In this document: one piece after another, positions 56,765-64,000 of the stretch | Layout: each line of letters opens with the position of its first letter | How positions within the stretch are numbered: position 1 is the first letter of the stretch | Source of the DNA: Sphingobium amiense | GTDB taxonomy: Bacteria; Pseudomonadota; Alphaproteobacteria; Sphingomonadales; Sphingomonadaceae | Direction: 5' to 3' | DNA length: 64,000 bases | Assembly (NCBI RefSeq): GCF_003967075.1 | Contig: NZ_AP018664.1 | Coordinates: 2,294,001 to 2,358,000 of the forward strand | The notes under the pieces: generated by a model | Told to the model about the DNA's origin: nothing | Database searches by the model: none | The model's input: only the letters and a program-made list of their open reading frames with translations | Made by a program: the position numbers and the translations under genes

Positions 56765-57076
56765 TCAGCGCTGCTGCGACGACTGGTTCGGGTCCTGATC
56801 CATCGGTTTGCGGATATTGGGATCGGGCTGGAGATCGGGAACGATGGGCGCCTGTTCCGGGGCGGGCTGGACGCCGAGTTCGGCCAGCGGCTCCTTGGGC
56901 GAGACGGCGTTCTGCGTCAGCGTCGGCACGACCGGCGGCGGCAGCGCGGGATCGTCCAGCCGCGCCTTTTCGATGACGATATTGGCGAGGCCCACAAGCA
57001 GAACCACGCCCGCCAGCCCGGTGAGGCCGATCTGGACGCGCTGCAACCCTTCCTGTCGGCGGGGCGTGTCAGCCAT
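56765..57076 (-). CDS. Small single-pass membrane protein of unknown function
   Basis: 103 aa. A basic N-terminus (MADTPRRQEGLQRVQIG), one transmembrane helix (LTGLAGVVLLVGLANIVI, about 18-35) and a proline-rich periplasmic tail (about 40-103, LPPPVVPTLTQNAVSPKEPLAELG). I do not recognise a family. It lies 31 bp upstream of the membrane protein gene at 55531 and 41 bp downstream of cysteine synthase, all on the minus strand, so the three may be co-transcribed. Confidence 0.7.
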   Translation of the reverse strand: MADTPRRQEGLQRVQIGLTGLAGVVLLVGLANIVIEKARLDDPALPPPVVPTLTQNAVSPKEPLAELGVQPAPEQAPIVPDLQPDPNIRKPMDQDPNQSSQQR

Positions 57077-57117
57077 GCAACCCTTATGCGTTTTCCCGCC
57101 GCGACCCGTGTCGGCGA

Positions 57118-58113
57118 TTAACCATTGTGCGCGAGCCAGGGGAAGACCGTCAACCCCTTAGATTCCAGCCATTGCCGGTTGTAGAGCGTGGACAGATAGC
57201 GAAAGCCCGTGTCGCACAGGATGGTGGCGATGCGTTTGCCCGGCCCCAACTGCTTCGCCAGCGCCACCGCGCCCGCCACATTGATGCCGGACGAGAGGCC
57301 AAGGCACAGCCCCTCCTCGCTCAGCAGACGGCGGACCCAGTGCAGCCCCTCTTCGTCCGAGATGCGAAACTGCGTGTCGATGGGCGCGCCTTCGAGATTG
57401 GCGGTGATGCGTCCCTGCCCGATCCCTTCGGCGACGCTGCTGCCCTCGGCCTTCAGCTCGCCATGCGCGTAATAATTGTAGAGCGCCGCGCCATGGGGGT
57501 CGCTGAGCGCGATGGTGACGCTCTCGTCCTTCGCCTTGAGGCCAAGGCTGACGCCCGCGATGGTGCCGCCGGTGCCCGCCGCGCAGGTGAACCCGTCGAT
57601 GCGGCCCTCCATCTGTGTCCAGATTTCCTCGGCGGTCCCGACGATATGCGCCTTGCGGTTGGCGATATTGTCGAACTGGTTCGCCCAGATCGCGTTCTCC
57701 GTCTCCTCCGCGATGCGGCGGCTGGTGTGGACGAAATGGCCAGGATTGGAATAGGCGGCGGCGGGCACCGTCACCAGTTCTGCCCCCAGAGCGCGCAGCG
57801 TGTCCATCTTCTCGCGGCTCTGCGTTTCGGGCATGACGATTATCGTCCGGTATCCCTTGGCGCTGGCGACGAGGGCGAGGCCGATGCCGGTATTGCCCGC
57901 CGTCCCTTCGACGATGGTGCCGCCGGGCTTGAGCAGCCCCTTTTCCTCAGCGTCGTTGACGATGAAGAGCGCGGCGCGATCCTTCACCGACGCGCCGGGA
58001 TTGGCGAACTCGCACTTGGCGAAGATGTCGCAGCCGGTTTCCTCTGAAGGACCGGCGAGGCGGACGAGCGGGGTGTTGCCGATGAGGGCGAGGCTGTCGG
58101 AGGCGTGAAGCAT
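57118..58113 (-). CDS. cysK: Cysteine synthase (O-acetylserine sulfhydrylase)
   Basis: 331 aa PLP enzyme that makes cysteine from O-acetylserine and sulfide. LIGNTPLVRL at about 10-19, the PLP lysine in NPGASVKDRAALFIV, the phosphate loop GTAGNTGIGLAL and GTGGTIAGVSLGLK are diagnostic. The C-terminal part (RYLSTLYNRQWLESKGL) is typical of the alphaproteobacterial CysK/CysM group; a role specific to other sulfur donors cannot be excluded. ATG 58113 is chosen because the upstream frame opens only with TTG. Confidence 0.93.
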   Translation of the reverse strand: MLHASDSLALIGNTPLVRLAGPSEETGCDIFAKCEFANPGASVKDRAALFIVNDAEEKGLLKPGGTIVEGTAGNTGIGLALVASAKGYRTIIVMPETQSREKMDTLRALGAELVTVPAAAYSNPGHFVHTSRRIAEETENAIWANQFDNIANRKAHIVGTAEEIWTQMEGRIDGFTCAAGTGGTIAGVSLGLKAKDESVTIALSDPHGAALYNYYAHGELKAEGSSVAEGIGQGRITANLEGAPIDTQFRISDEEGLHWVRRLLSEEGLCLGLSSGINVAGAVALAKQLGPGKRIATILCDTGFRYLSTLYNRQWLESKGLTVFPWLAHNG

Positions 58114-58271
58114 GACAGCGGGATAGCCGAGGCCGCACGGCTTTGCCAAGCAAGGGAATGCTGCCCCGCCTCAAGCGCGCATTTTAACCTTTGGCGCGGC
58201 CGCCGTCCCAATGCGGGACGCGGCCAAATCGGGTGAAGAAGTGGCGGCCTCCTTGCTGTAGGGGCGGCAGG

Positions 58272-59225
58272 ATGCAGGCGACAGTGAAACAGGCAGGATG
58301 GCATGGTCGCGCGGCGATCGCGCTGGCCGCGCTGCTTCTGCTGGTCGCGCCGCGCCTCATCACTGCAGCGCCGCTCGACATGCTGGCGGTCTCGCGCGAC
58401 CATCGCCCCGTCGATCCCGCCGAAGAGAGCGGACAGAATTTCCCCGGCTCCGCCTTCTTCTTCGCCGAGGGCGCTTTCGATCCCGCCCCCGGCGCGGAGC
58501 CGGTGCGCAGCGCGCATGTGCTGGGCCTGGATCAGGTCGCCGCCGCGCCCGCCGCCATGTTCCGGGGGCTGACCCCGCTCGACAGCTATCGCGCGCTTAA
58601 TTGCCTGACCTCCGCCATCTATTACGAAGCCGGGAACGAGCCGGAGGACGGCCAGCGCGCGGTGGCGCAGGTGGTGCTCAACCGGGCGCGCAATCCGCTC
58701 TGGCCCGCGTCGGTCTGCGGCGTCGTCTATGAAGGATCGGAGCGCGCCGACTATAAATGCCAGTTCACCTTCAGTTGCGACGGGTCTATGATGCGGCTTC
58801 CCGCCGCCGTCGCATGGATGCGCGCGCGCCGCGTGGCGCAGGAGGCGCTCGCCGGGCGGGTTTATGCGCCGGTCGGGCTTGCGACCCATTATCACACGCT
58901 GGCCGTTCATCCCTCATGGGCCGACAGCTTGCGCCCGGTGGCGGTGATCGGCGCGCATATCTTTTATCGCAATCCCGGCTTCAACGGATCGGCGGCGGCG
59001 TTCGGGCGCGTCTATGCCGGGCGGGAGCTGATTTCAGGACCGGCGCGCACGGTCTGGCCTGCGCGGACGGCCCAGCCGGTCGAGATGATGGCGGCGGGGC
59101 TGGCTGTCCCTCCGATGCCTTCTGCGCCCGCGCCTGCCGCCGCTCCTGCGCCCTCCTTTGAGGACACCCTTCCCCAATCGACGATCCGTCCGGAATATCG
59201 CAACAGCGGCCGTCCGCTGATCTGA
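58272..59225 (+). CDS. SleB-like cell-wall hydrolase
   Basis: 317 aa. A signal or anchor helix (AIALAALLLLVAPRLITAAP, about 15-34) precedes a Hydrolase_2 (SleB/CwlJ) domain at about 105-225 beginning DSYRALNCLTSAIYYEAGNEPEDGQRAVAQVVLNRA, with the catalytic Glu in YYEAG and QFTFSCDG further on. These enzymes cut peptidoglycan; homologues are common in sphingomonads, which do not sporulate. A proline/alanine-rich tail ends the protein. It is divergent from cysK across a 158-bp gap that holds a GTCCC/GGGAC hairpin near 58208-58221. Confidence 0.88.
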   Translation: MQATVKQAGWHGRAAIALAALLLLVAPRLITAAPLDMLAVSRDHRPVDPAEESGQNFPGSAFFFAEGAFDPAPGAEPVRSAHVLGLDQVAAAPAAMFRGLTPLDSYRALNCLTSAIYYEAGNEPEDGQRAVAQVVLNRARNPLWPASVCGVVYEGSERADYKCQFTFSCDGSMMRLPAAVAWMRARRVAQEALAGRVYAPVGLATHYHTLAVHPSWADSLRPVAVIGAHIFYRNPGFNGSAAAFGRVYAGRELISGPARTVWPARTAQPVEMMAAGLAVPPMPSAPAPAAAPAPSFEDTLPQSTIRPEYRNSGRPLI

Positions 59226-59334
59226 TCGCCGCCGCCTTCCGCCGCAGGGGAATATTTTATCCTTTAATCTTGGATAATCATGCAAGTAGCTGAAATCGCC
59301 GCAGAAAAATAATTGCATTTTTTCGCGTCGGACC

Positions 59335-59360
59335 GGAACCAATCGACACTCCGGATGGTT
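59335..59360 (+). promoter_or_regulatory. EcfG-like general-stress promoter of candidate sRNA
   Basis: GGAAC (59335-59339), 17 bases, then GGTT (59357-59360) fits the alphaproteobacterial EcfG pattern GGAAC-N16/17-CGTT, differing only at the first -10 base. Predicted start is about 59366. A TCCGGAT/ATCCGGA inverted repeat (59350-59372) overlaps the -10. Confidence 0.6.
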
Positions 59361-59365
59361 CTTAC

Positions 59366-59462
59366 ATCCGGATAGCAAATCTTTTGCCCCCCGCTCTTGC
59401 TATCCATAAAATATGAGCCCGGAACGTCTTCCCCCCCGACGCGTTCCGGGCTCAGCATTTTT
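59366..59462 (+). ncRNA. Candidate small RNA with two C-rich-loop hairpins
   Basis: Hairpin 1: GGATAGCAA (59370-59378) pairs perfectly with TTGCTATCC (59397-59405) around an 18-base loop containing TTTTGCCCCCCGC. Hairpin 2: a perfect 12-bp stem, GAGCCCGGAACG (59415-59426) with CGTTCCGGGCTC (59442-59453), around TCTTCCCCCCCGACG, followed by TTTTT (59458-59462). The layout parallels the candidate at 10358-10448: same stem length and loop size in hairpin 1, C-rich loops, terminator as hairpin 2. No open reading frame with a ribosome binding site lies here. The flanks, 59226-59334 and 59463-59503, show nothing else I can name. Confidence 0.6.
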
Positions 59463-59503
59463 GGGGCCGGTTTTCCGCTGAAATCTTTATTCTTTCCGTC
59501 TGC

Positions 59504-59528
59504 GGAACGTTATATCGCATGGCGGGTT
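59504..59528 (+). promoter_or_regulatory. EcfG-like promoter of entericidin
   Basis: GGAAC (59504-59508), 16 bases, then GGTT (59525-59528) followed by T, matching GGAAC-N16/17-CGTTT except at one base. The predicted transcript starts at about 59535, giving a leader of roughly 45 nt. Confidence 0.6.
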
Positions 59529-59580
59529 TTGCCTCTCGTTCCCGCTGTGGCGGGCGCCCGATTTCGAGAGGAGACGTTCG

Positions 59581-59709
59581 ATGACGAAGAAGATTCTGGC
59601 CGCCGTGCTGCTGACCGGCTCGCTCCTGGTTGCCGCATGCAACACCGTCGAAGGCGCTGGCCGCGACGTGCAGAGCGCGGGCAAGGCCGTGCAGGACGCC
59701 GCCGACTAA
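59581..59709 (+). CDS. Entericidin A/B-family lipoprotein
   Basis: 42 aa. The lipobox LVAAC places the lipidated cysteine at residue 20 after a short signal sequence (MTKKILAAVLLTGSLLVAAC); the rest, NTVEGAGRDVQSAGKAVQDAAD, is a typical entericidin amphipathic helix. Entericidins are small envelope lipoproteins linked to stress and stationary phase. GAGGAG precedes ATG 59581. An EcfG-like promoter upstream and an intrinsic terminator downstream make it a single-gene stress unit. Confidence 0.9.
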   Translation: MTKKILAAVLLTGSLLVAACNTVEGAGRDVQSAGKAVQDAAD

Positions 59710-59735
59710 GCCTTTCCCTTTTAGCTCCCTAGCAT

Positions 59736-59763
59736 GGCCCGCCCTTACCGGCGGGCCTTTTTT
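59736..59763 (+). terminator. Intrinsic terminator after entericidin
   Basis: GGCCCGCC (59736-59743) pairs perfectly with GGCGGGCC (59750-59757) around a 6-base loop and is followed by six T. It lies between entericidin and the convergent tatC. Confidence 0.92.
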
Positions 59764-59772
59764 ATGCCGGCG

Positions 59773-60552
59773 TCAGGCGGACGCTTCTTCCGCCGCCGCG
59801 TCGCGCGCCTGCCTGCGGTCGGTGAACCAGATGGCGACGATCGTGATTTCGTAGAGCAGCAGCAGCGGGATCGCGAGCATCAATTGCGACACGACATCGG
59901 GCGGTGTCAGCACCGCCGCCAGAATGAATGCGGCGACGATCATGTATCGGCGCAGGCCGATGAGCTGCGCCCGGCTGACGAAGCCCGCGCGGTTCAGCAG
60001 CATCAGCAGCACCGGCATCAGGAAGCAGATGCCGAACGCGAGGATGAACTGCATGACGAGACCGAGATAGGCGTCCGCGCTGGGCAGCGCCTCCACCGCA
60101 AGGCCGCTGCTGTTCCCCTGATAGCCGAGGAAGAAATGAAACGCCGTCGGCATCACCACGAAATAGGCGAGGCTCGCGCCAAGGGTGAACAGGAAGGGCG
60201 TCGCGACGATGAAGGGCAGCAGCGCCTTCTTCTCCTTCGCATAAAGACCCGGCGCGACAAAGGCCCAGAGCTGATTGGCGATGATCGGGAAAGAGAGGCA
60301 GAAAGCGCCGAATACCGCGATCTTCACCTGCACGAAGAAGGCTTCGTAAAGCTTGGTGTAGACCAGCCGCCCGCCCCCGTCGCCGAACGCTTCCTTCAGC
60401 GGATGGACGAGGATCGCGAAAAGCTGGTCGGAAAAATAGAAGCTGATCGCCCCCGTGACGAAGAGGGCGTAGACGCATTTGAGGAGGCGGCTGCGCAACT
60501 CGATCAGATGGTCGAGCAGCGGCGCCTTGCTGTCGTCGATGTCGGAAATCAT
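59773..60552 (-). CDS. tatC: Twin-arginine translocase subunit TatC
   Basis: 259 aa with six transmembrane segments; TatC recognises twin-arginine signal peptides of folded exported proteins. The N-terminal [34 protein letters not shown] and [12 protein letters not shown] segments are family hallmarks. ATG 60552 overlaps the tatB stop as ATGA. It is the last gene of the nagZ-scpA-scpB-tatABC run. Confidence 0.97.
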   Translation of the reverse strand: MISDIDDSKAPLLDHLIELRSRLLKCVYALFVTGAISFYFSDQLFAILVHPLKEAFGDGGGRLVYTKLYEAFFVQVKIAVFGAFCLSFPIIANQLWAFVAPGLYAKEKKALLPFIVATPFLFTLGASLAYFVVMPTAFHFFLGYQGNSSGLAVEALPSADAYLGLVMQFILAFGICFLMPVLLMLLNRAGFVSRAQLIGLRRYMIVAAFILAAVLTPPDVVSQLMLAIPLLLLYEITIVAIWFTDRRQARDAAAEEASA

Positions 60553-60986
60553 GCCGCCGCGTCACCCTTGCGCACGGGCGCGCCGTTCACGCCCGCCAGA
60601 TAGGGCGGCCCCTCGGCTGCGGCGGCCGGCGCAAACGCGGGCGGTGAAGGCTCTGCGACGACAGGCGGATGCACCTCGGCCTCGGCGGATTGCGCCGCTG
60701 CGGAAGGATGCCCTTCCGGGTCGGGCGACGGCAGCGAAGCGGCGGTTTCGGGCGGATGCTCGTCCATGATGCGCTTGTTCTGCGCAGCCCATTTCTTTTC
60801 CAGCTCTTCCAGCTCCACCTCGCGCACCATGGCGTCGATGCCGGTGCGGAAATGGCGCGCCATGCCCTGCGCCTTCCCCACGATCTGCCCCACCTTGTAG
60901 AGCGCGCGCGGCAGATCCTTGGGACCGATGACGATCACCGCGATGATGACGATCACCAGAAGTTCGGACGAATCGATACCAAACAT
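60549..60986 (-). CDS. tatB: Twin-arginine translocase subunit TatB
   Basis: 145 aa. An N-terminal transmembrane helix ([26 protein letters not shown], about 1-26) with the Glu at position 8 and the Gly-Pro hinge, an amphipathic helix (about 27-55, [20 protein letters not shown]) and an alanine/proline-rich tail. TatB forms the receptor complex with TatC. It lies 32 bp after tatA. Confidence 0.95.
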   Translation of the reverse strand: MFGIDSSELLVIVIIAVIVIGPKDLPRALYKVGQIVGKAQGMARHFRTGIDAMVREVELEELEKKWAAQNKRIMDEHPPETAASLPSPDPEGHPSAAAQSAEAEVHPPVVAEPSPPAFAPAAAAEGPPYLAGVNGAPVRKGDAAA

Positions 60987-61018
60987 GGGGCGCTACCGGC
61001 CTGTGCTGGAGAGGAGGC

Positions 61019-61267
61019 TCAGGCCTTGGTCTTTTCTTCCGTCGCGCCCGAAACCGTGGTTCCCGAATCCTGTTCGGGGACGCGATGGCCCTCGATCCGG
61101 GTGGCGGGCTTGGCGGCGGGCACGTCGTCGTCCTCGGCCATGCCCTTCTTGAAGCTCTTGATGCCCTTGGCCACGTCGCCCATCAGGCCGGAAATCCGGC
61201 CGCCACCGAACAGCAGCATGACGACCAGGAGCACGATGACCCAGTGCATCAGCGAAAAGGAACCCAT
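61019..61267 (-). CDS. tatA: Twin-arginine translocase subunit TatA
   Basis: 82 aa. An N-terminal helix ([21 protein letters not shown]), the amphipathic segment [18 protein letters not shown] and an acidic tail define TatA, the pore-forming subunit. TAGGAG lies about 11 bases upstream of ATG 61267. The MITE-like element begins 30 bp upstream and separates tatA from scpB, so promoter input from the upstream genes may be altered. Confidence 0.95.
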   Translation of the reverse strand: MGSFSLMHWVIVLLVVMLLFGGGRISGLMGDVAKGIKSFKKGMAEDDDVPAAKPATRIEGHRVPEQDSGTTVSGATEEKTKA

Positions 61268-61296
61268 TTTAATATACTCCTAGCAGAAGCCCTATC

Positions 61297-61567
61297 TAGG
61301 GTGCAGGCCCGTAAATTGCGAGGTCGAGATGGAGACGAAAATGGTTGCCGGGAGGGAGAGCGCGAAGCGGGATAGCGGGACTATCTCGCGAGCGCTCGAC
61401 CGCTCCGGCGATCATTTTCGTCCCACCCCTTCGGGGCAGGATTGCCCGGGCGCTGCGGCGCGTCGAAGCGCTCGAACGGGGCAACCGGCCCGTTCTTCAC
61501 GCTTCTCCTCCCGCAGCATCCCGAACAATCCTGTCTCGATCCTCGTAATTTATGGGCCTGCACCCTA
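61297..61567. mobile_element. MITE-like element with 27-bp terminal inverted repeats
   Basis: The 271-bp stretch is bounded by inverted repeats that start TAGGGTGCAGGCCC: 61297-61323 and 61541-61567 match at 25 of 27 positions. The similarity continues inward imperfectly for some 40 bases (TCGAGA, GGGAGG, GCG-GAAG blocks). Inner palindromes include 61333-61350 against the CATTTTCGTC segment near 61410-61423, and GAACGGG/CCCGTTC near 61485-61500. There is no transposase frame. The TA at each end fits insertion at a TA target, as for IS630/mariner-type elements; that class is inferred. The inner part shows no gene. Confidence 0.65.
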
Positions 61568-62158
61568 AGCGTCTTCGTCGTCATTTTCCACAACGGATTG
61601 CCCCGCAAGACCCTCCAGCGCCAGATCGACCGGATCGAGCAGGCCCGCAGCGCGCAGATCGTCCACGCCGGGCAGGTCGCGGCGGCTGCCAAGGCCGAAA
61701 TGGGAGAGAAATTCGGGCGTCGTCGCATAAATCAGCGGACGGCCCGGCACTTCGCGCCGCCCGGCGGGGCGGACCCAGCCTGCCTCCATCAGCACGTCGA
61801 GCGTGCCCTTCGCCACCTGAACCCCGCGAATCGCCTCGATCTCCGCGCGGCTGACCGGCTCATGATAGGCGATGATCGCCAGCGTCTCCATCGCCGCGCG
61901 CGACAGGCGGCGCATCTCGTCCTTCTCGCGGCGCAGGATATGGGCGAGGTCGGGCGCGGTCTGGAAATGCCAGCGCCCGCCCCGCTCCACCAGATTGACG
62001 CCCCGCCCGGCATAATGATCCGCCAGGGCGGACAGCGCCGTGGACAGGTCGCCGCTTTCCCCCACATGCAGCCGGATCTCGGCGGGCGTCAGCGGCGCTT
62101 CGGCGACGAACAGCGTCGCTTCCACCGCGCGCAGGAAATCGTCCGGCTCTTCCGTCAC
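61565..62158 (-). CDS. scpB: Segregation and condensation protein ScpB
   Basis: 197 aa. ScpB is the winged-helix partner of ScpA in the SMC condensin complex. LRAVEATLFVAEAPLTPAEIRLHV at the start and AAMETLAIIAYHEPVSRAEIEAIRGV in the middle are diagnostic. The start is GTG 62158, overlapping the scpA stop as GTGA, with GGAGG 7 bases upstream. The TAG stop codon is formed by the end of the MITE-like element, so the original C-terminus may have been longer; the tail now ends VVENDDEDA. Confidence 0.95.
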   Translation of the reverse strand: MTEEPDDFLRAVEATLFVAEAPLTPAEIRLHVGESGDLSTALSALADHYAGRGVNLVERGGRWHFQTAPDLAHILRREKDEMRRLSRAAMETLAIIAYHEPVSRAEIEAIRGVQVAKGTLDVLMEAGWVRPAGRREVPGRPLIYATTPEFLSHFGLGSRRDLPGVDDLRAAGLLDPVDLALEGLAGQSVVENDDEDA

Positions 62159-62925
62159 GCCCGCGCCTCCGGCACCGCCGCGCGCAGGTAGAGCGGCGCG
62201 AAGATGCCTTCCTGCGCGATCTCCAGCCGCCCCTGCCGCGCCAGTTCGAGCGCCGCGACAAAGCTGCTCGCCAGCGCCGACTTCGCCCTCGGCGCGTCCA
62301 GTTCCTCGGGCAAAAAGGCTTCGAGCCGGGTCCAGTCGAGTGCCGCGCCGACCAGCGATCCGACGCGCTGGATCGCCTCGTCCAGCGTCATGACCGGACG
62401 CACGGCGATGGTGTGGACGACCGGCTGCGTGCGCGCGCGGACCTGCCCATAGGCGGCGATGAGATCGTAGAGGCTCGCCTGCCACTGCGCCTTTCGGACC
62501 ATGCGCAGCCCCTCGGGCGCGCGGCGGGCGAACACGTCGCGCCCGATCCGGTCGCGCGCCATCAGCCGGGCGGCGGCGTCGCGCATGGCGTTGAGGCGCT
62601 GAAGCCGCAGGTGCAGGCGCAGCGCCAGTTCCTCAGGACTGGGATCGGGCTGCTCCGCCTTGGGCAGCAGCAGCGCTGACTTGAGGTAAGCAAGCCACGC
62701 CGCCATCACCAGATAGTCCGCCGCCAGCTCCAGCTTCAACTGCCGCGCGCTGTCGATGAAGGCGAGATATTGTTCGGTCAGCGCCAGGATCGAGATTTCG
62801 CGCAGATCCACCTTCTGCCCCCGCGCCAGCGTCAGCAGCAGGTCGAGCGGCCCCTCCCAGCTATCGAAGCTGACGGTCAGCGTATGGACCGGCGGAACCA
62901 CGGGCGAAGCGAAGAGGTCGTCCAT
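62155..62925 (-). CDS. scpA: Segregation and condensation protein ScpA
   Basis: 256 aa kleisin subunit of the SMC-ScpAB condensin. The N-terminal SWEGPLDLLLTLARGQKVDLREISILALTEQYL, ADYLVMAAWLAYLKSALLLP and the C-terminal winged-helix segment ELARQGRLEIAQEGIFAPLYL are typical. ATG 62925 starts MDDLFASPVV. A family B repeat separates it from nagZ; it is coupled to scpB by a 4-nt overlap. Confidence 0.96.
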   Translation of the reverse strand: MDDLFASPVVPPVHTLTVSFDSWEGPLDLLLTLARGQKVDLREISILALTEQYLAFIDSARQLKLELAADYLVMAAWLAYLKSALLLPKAEQPDPSPEELALRLHLRLQRLNAMRDAAARLMARDRIGRDVFARRAPEGLRMVRKAQWQASLYDLIAAYGQVRARTQPVVHTIAVRPVMTLDEAIQRVGSLVGAALDWTRLEAFLPEELDAPRAKSALASSFVAALELARQGRLEIAQEGIFAPLYLRAAVPEARA

Positions 62926-62931
62926 TAAATC

Positions 62932-63046
62932 CTCCCCTGCAAGGGGAGGTGGCAGACGAAGTCTGACGGAGGGGTGTCCCCCTGTCGATAGCGTGACACC
63001 CCTCCACCATCGCTACGCGACGGTCCCCCTCCCCTTGCAGGGGAGG
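62932..63046. repeat. Palindromic repeat, family B
   Basis: It begins CCTCCCCTGCAAGGGGAGG, contains ACGGAGGGGTGT and CACCCCTCCACCATCGC, and ends CCCCTTGCAGGGGAGG. It is related to the copy at 7498-7580. It fills the nagZ-scpA gap inside a probable operon. Confidence 0.65.
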
Positions 63047-63064
63047 ATGAGACGGGGTCCGCCC

Positions 63065-64000
63065 TCAAGCCGCCACCAGTCCCAGCAGAGTGTCGCGCGT
63101 CGCGATCAGTTCCTCCATCGGCGGCTGGTCTCCGCCGCGCGTCACCGACGCCATCGCCCGGTCCAGCCGGTCGCGGGCGGCGTCGGTGATGTCGGGCAGG
63201 CGTTCGGCGATGCCCGCCATGTCGTCCATCCGCCCCCAGCAGTTGAGCGCGATGTCGCATCCCGCCGCGATCACCCCGGCCGCCCGATCCGGGATGCTGC
63301 CCTGCAAAGCCTGCATGTCGAGATCGTCGGACATCAGCAGCCCGTCAAAGCCGATCGACGCACGGATGATCTCACCGATGATCGTCGGCGAAAGGCTCGC
63401 CGGGCGGTCCGCATCCCATTCGGTATAGACGACATGCGCGGTCATCGCCATCGGCGCGGATCGCAGCGTGCGGAAGGGCGCAAGGTCGGTTTCCAGCGCG
63501 TTGAGGTCCGCGTCTACCACGGGCAGTTCATGATGGCTGTCGACCATGGCGCGGCCATGGCCGGGCATATGCTTGACGATGCCGACGACGCCGCCCTCCG
63601 CCAGTCCTTCCAGCGTCGCGCGGCCCAGCGCGGCGACGCGCATCGGCTCCGCGCCCAGCGTCCGGTCGCCCATGATGTCGCTCGCGCCCTCCTGCCGCAC
63701 GTCGAGCAGCGGCAGCGCATCGACCGTGACGCCCACGTCCGCGAGCATCAGCGCGATGGCGCGGGCATTGGCTCTGGCGGCGGCGATGGCGCTCGACGGC
63801 GCGCGCTCATAGAGCCGGTCGAACGCCGCGCCCGCAGGAAAGGCCGGCCATACCGGCGGCTGCATCCGCGCGACCCGCCCGCCTTCCTGGTCGATCATGA
63901 TGAGCAGGTCGTCGCGTCCGTGCAGGCTGCGCAGATCGTCGGTCAGCGCCCGCATCTGGTCGCGGTCGACGCAGTTTCGCTTGAAGAGAATATAGCCCGC
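63065..64000 (-). CDS. nagZ: Beta-N-acetylhexosaminidase NagZ, 5' end outside the window
   Basis: 312 codons of the C-terminal part are present; the frame continues past the right edge (AGYILFKRNCVDRDQM before the first internal ATG). NagZ removes GlcNAc from anhydromuropeptides in peptidoglycan recycling. The family-3 glycosidase motifs DQEGGRVARM, IVKHMPGHGRAMVDSH (general acid histidine) and LLMSDDLDMQA (nucleophile Asp) are present. The gene order nagZ-scpA-scpB-tatABC is common in alphaproteobacteria. Confidence 0.95.
   Translation of the reverse strand, partial: AGYILFKRNCVDRDQMRALTDDLRSLHGRDDLLIMIDQEGGRVARMQPPVWPAFPAGAAFDRLYERAPSSAIAAARANARAIALMLADVGVTVDALPLLDVRQEGASDIMGDRTLGAEPMRVAALGRATLEGLAEGGVVGIVKHMPGHGRAMVDSHHELPVVDADLNALETDLAPFRTLRSAPMAMTAHVVYTEWDADRPASLSPTIIGEIIRASIGFDGLLMSDDLDMQALQGSIPDRAAGVIAAGCDIALNCWGRMDDMAGIAERLPDITDAARDRLDRAMASVTRGGDQPPMEELIATRDTLLGLVAA

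Noticed and set aside
59350..59372. TCCGGAT/ATCCGGA inverted repeat as a third hairpin of the sRNA
   Set aside because: The predicted start at about 59366 places most of it upstream of the transcript, overlapping the promoter -10. It may be an operator but is not counted as RNA structure.

Overview
The window looks like chromosomal DNA of a sphingomonad (Alphaproteobacteria, Sphingomonadaceae). Supporting this are a CcrM-type GANTC methyltransferase, an acyl carrier protein followed by a 420-residue serine palmitoyltransferase very like the Sphingomonas paucimobilis enzyme, a complete dcw cell-division cluster, a split glycine decarboxylase, high GC content, and many short palindromic repeats containing GAGCGAAGTCGAAG. 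I see no tRNA, rRNA, CRISPR array, prophage or transposase. One probable MITE-like element is present.

Region 1-7.5 kb: a gene start at the left edge (possibly folP), ccrM, an ArsR and a TetR regulator, then a minus-strand run glmM / DUF1272 / thiD / rnhB, and an AGCS amino-acid:cation symporter. Region 7.6-16.8 kb: csbD, a candidate bacterial ceramide synthase divergent from a fatty-acid desaturase, a candidate small RNA, lptF-lptG, a DUF2141 protein, a lipid kinase, an EamA exporter, chorismate mutase and an octaprenyl-type diphosphate synthase. Region 16.9-28.3 kb: a TSUP permease, two hybrid histidine kinases, the helicase HrpB with a repeat embedded in its coding sequence, an NDUFS4-like protein, ACP and serine palmitoyltransferase, a Tam41-like protein and a cytochrome P450.

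Region 28.4-33.3 kb is the glycine cleavage operon gcvT-gcvH-gcvPA-gcvPB behind a tandem glycine riboswitch. Region 33.3-36.3 kb holds a SPOR/TPR protein and a dGTPase-like protein. Region 36.4-55.4 kb is the dcw cluster on the minus strand: mraZ-rsmH-ftsL-ftsI-murE-murF-mraY-murD-ftsW-murG-murC-(65-aa ORF)-murB-ddl-ftsQ-ftsA-ftsZ. Most junctions overlap by 1-20 nt, suggesting translational coupling; a terminator follows ftsZ. Region 55.5-64 kb has two membrane proteins, cysteine synthase, a SleB-like cell-wall hydrolase, a second candidate small RNA, an entericidin lipoprotein, and the cluster nagZ-scpA-scpB-tatA-tatB-tatC, interrupted between scpB and tatA by the MITE-like element.

The most interesting signal is a pair of unannotated intergenic RNA candidates (about 10358-10448 and 59366-59462). 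Each has a 9-bp stem with an 18-nt C-rich loop, followed by a second C-rich-loop hairpin and a U-run. The first lies behind a heat-shock (RpoH-like) promoter and the second behind an EcfG-like general-stress promoter. EcfG-like promoters also precede entericidin and, with one mismatch, csbD. The layout resembles the anti-Shine-Dalgarno 'cuckoo' RNAs of Rhodobacter; this is my inference from structure and promoters and has not been tested by a database search.
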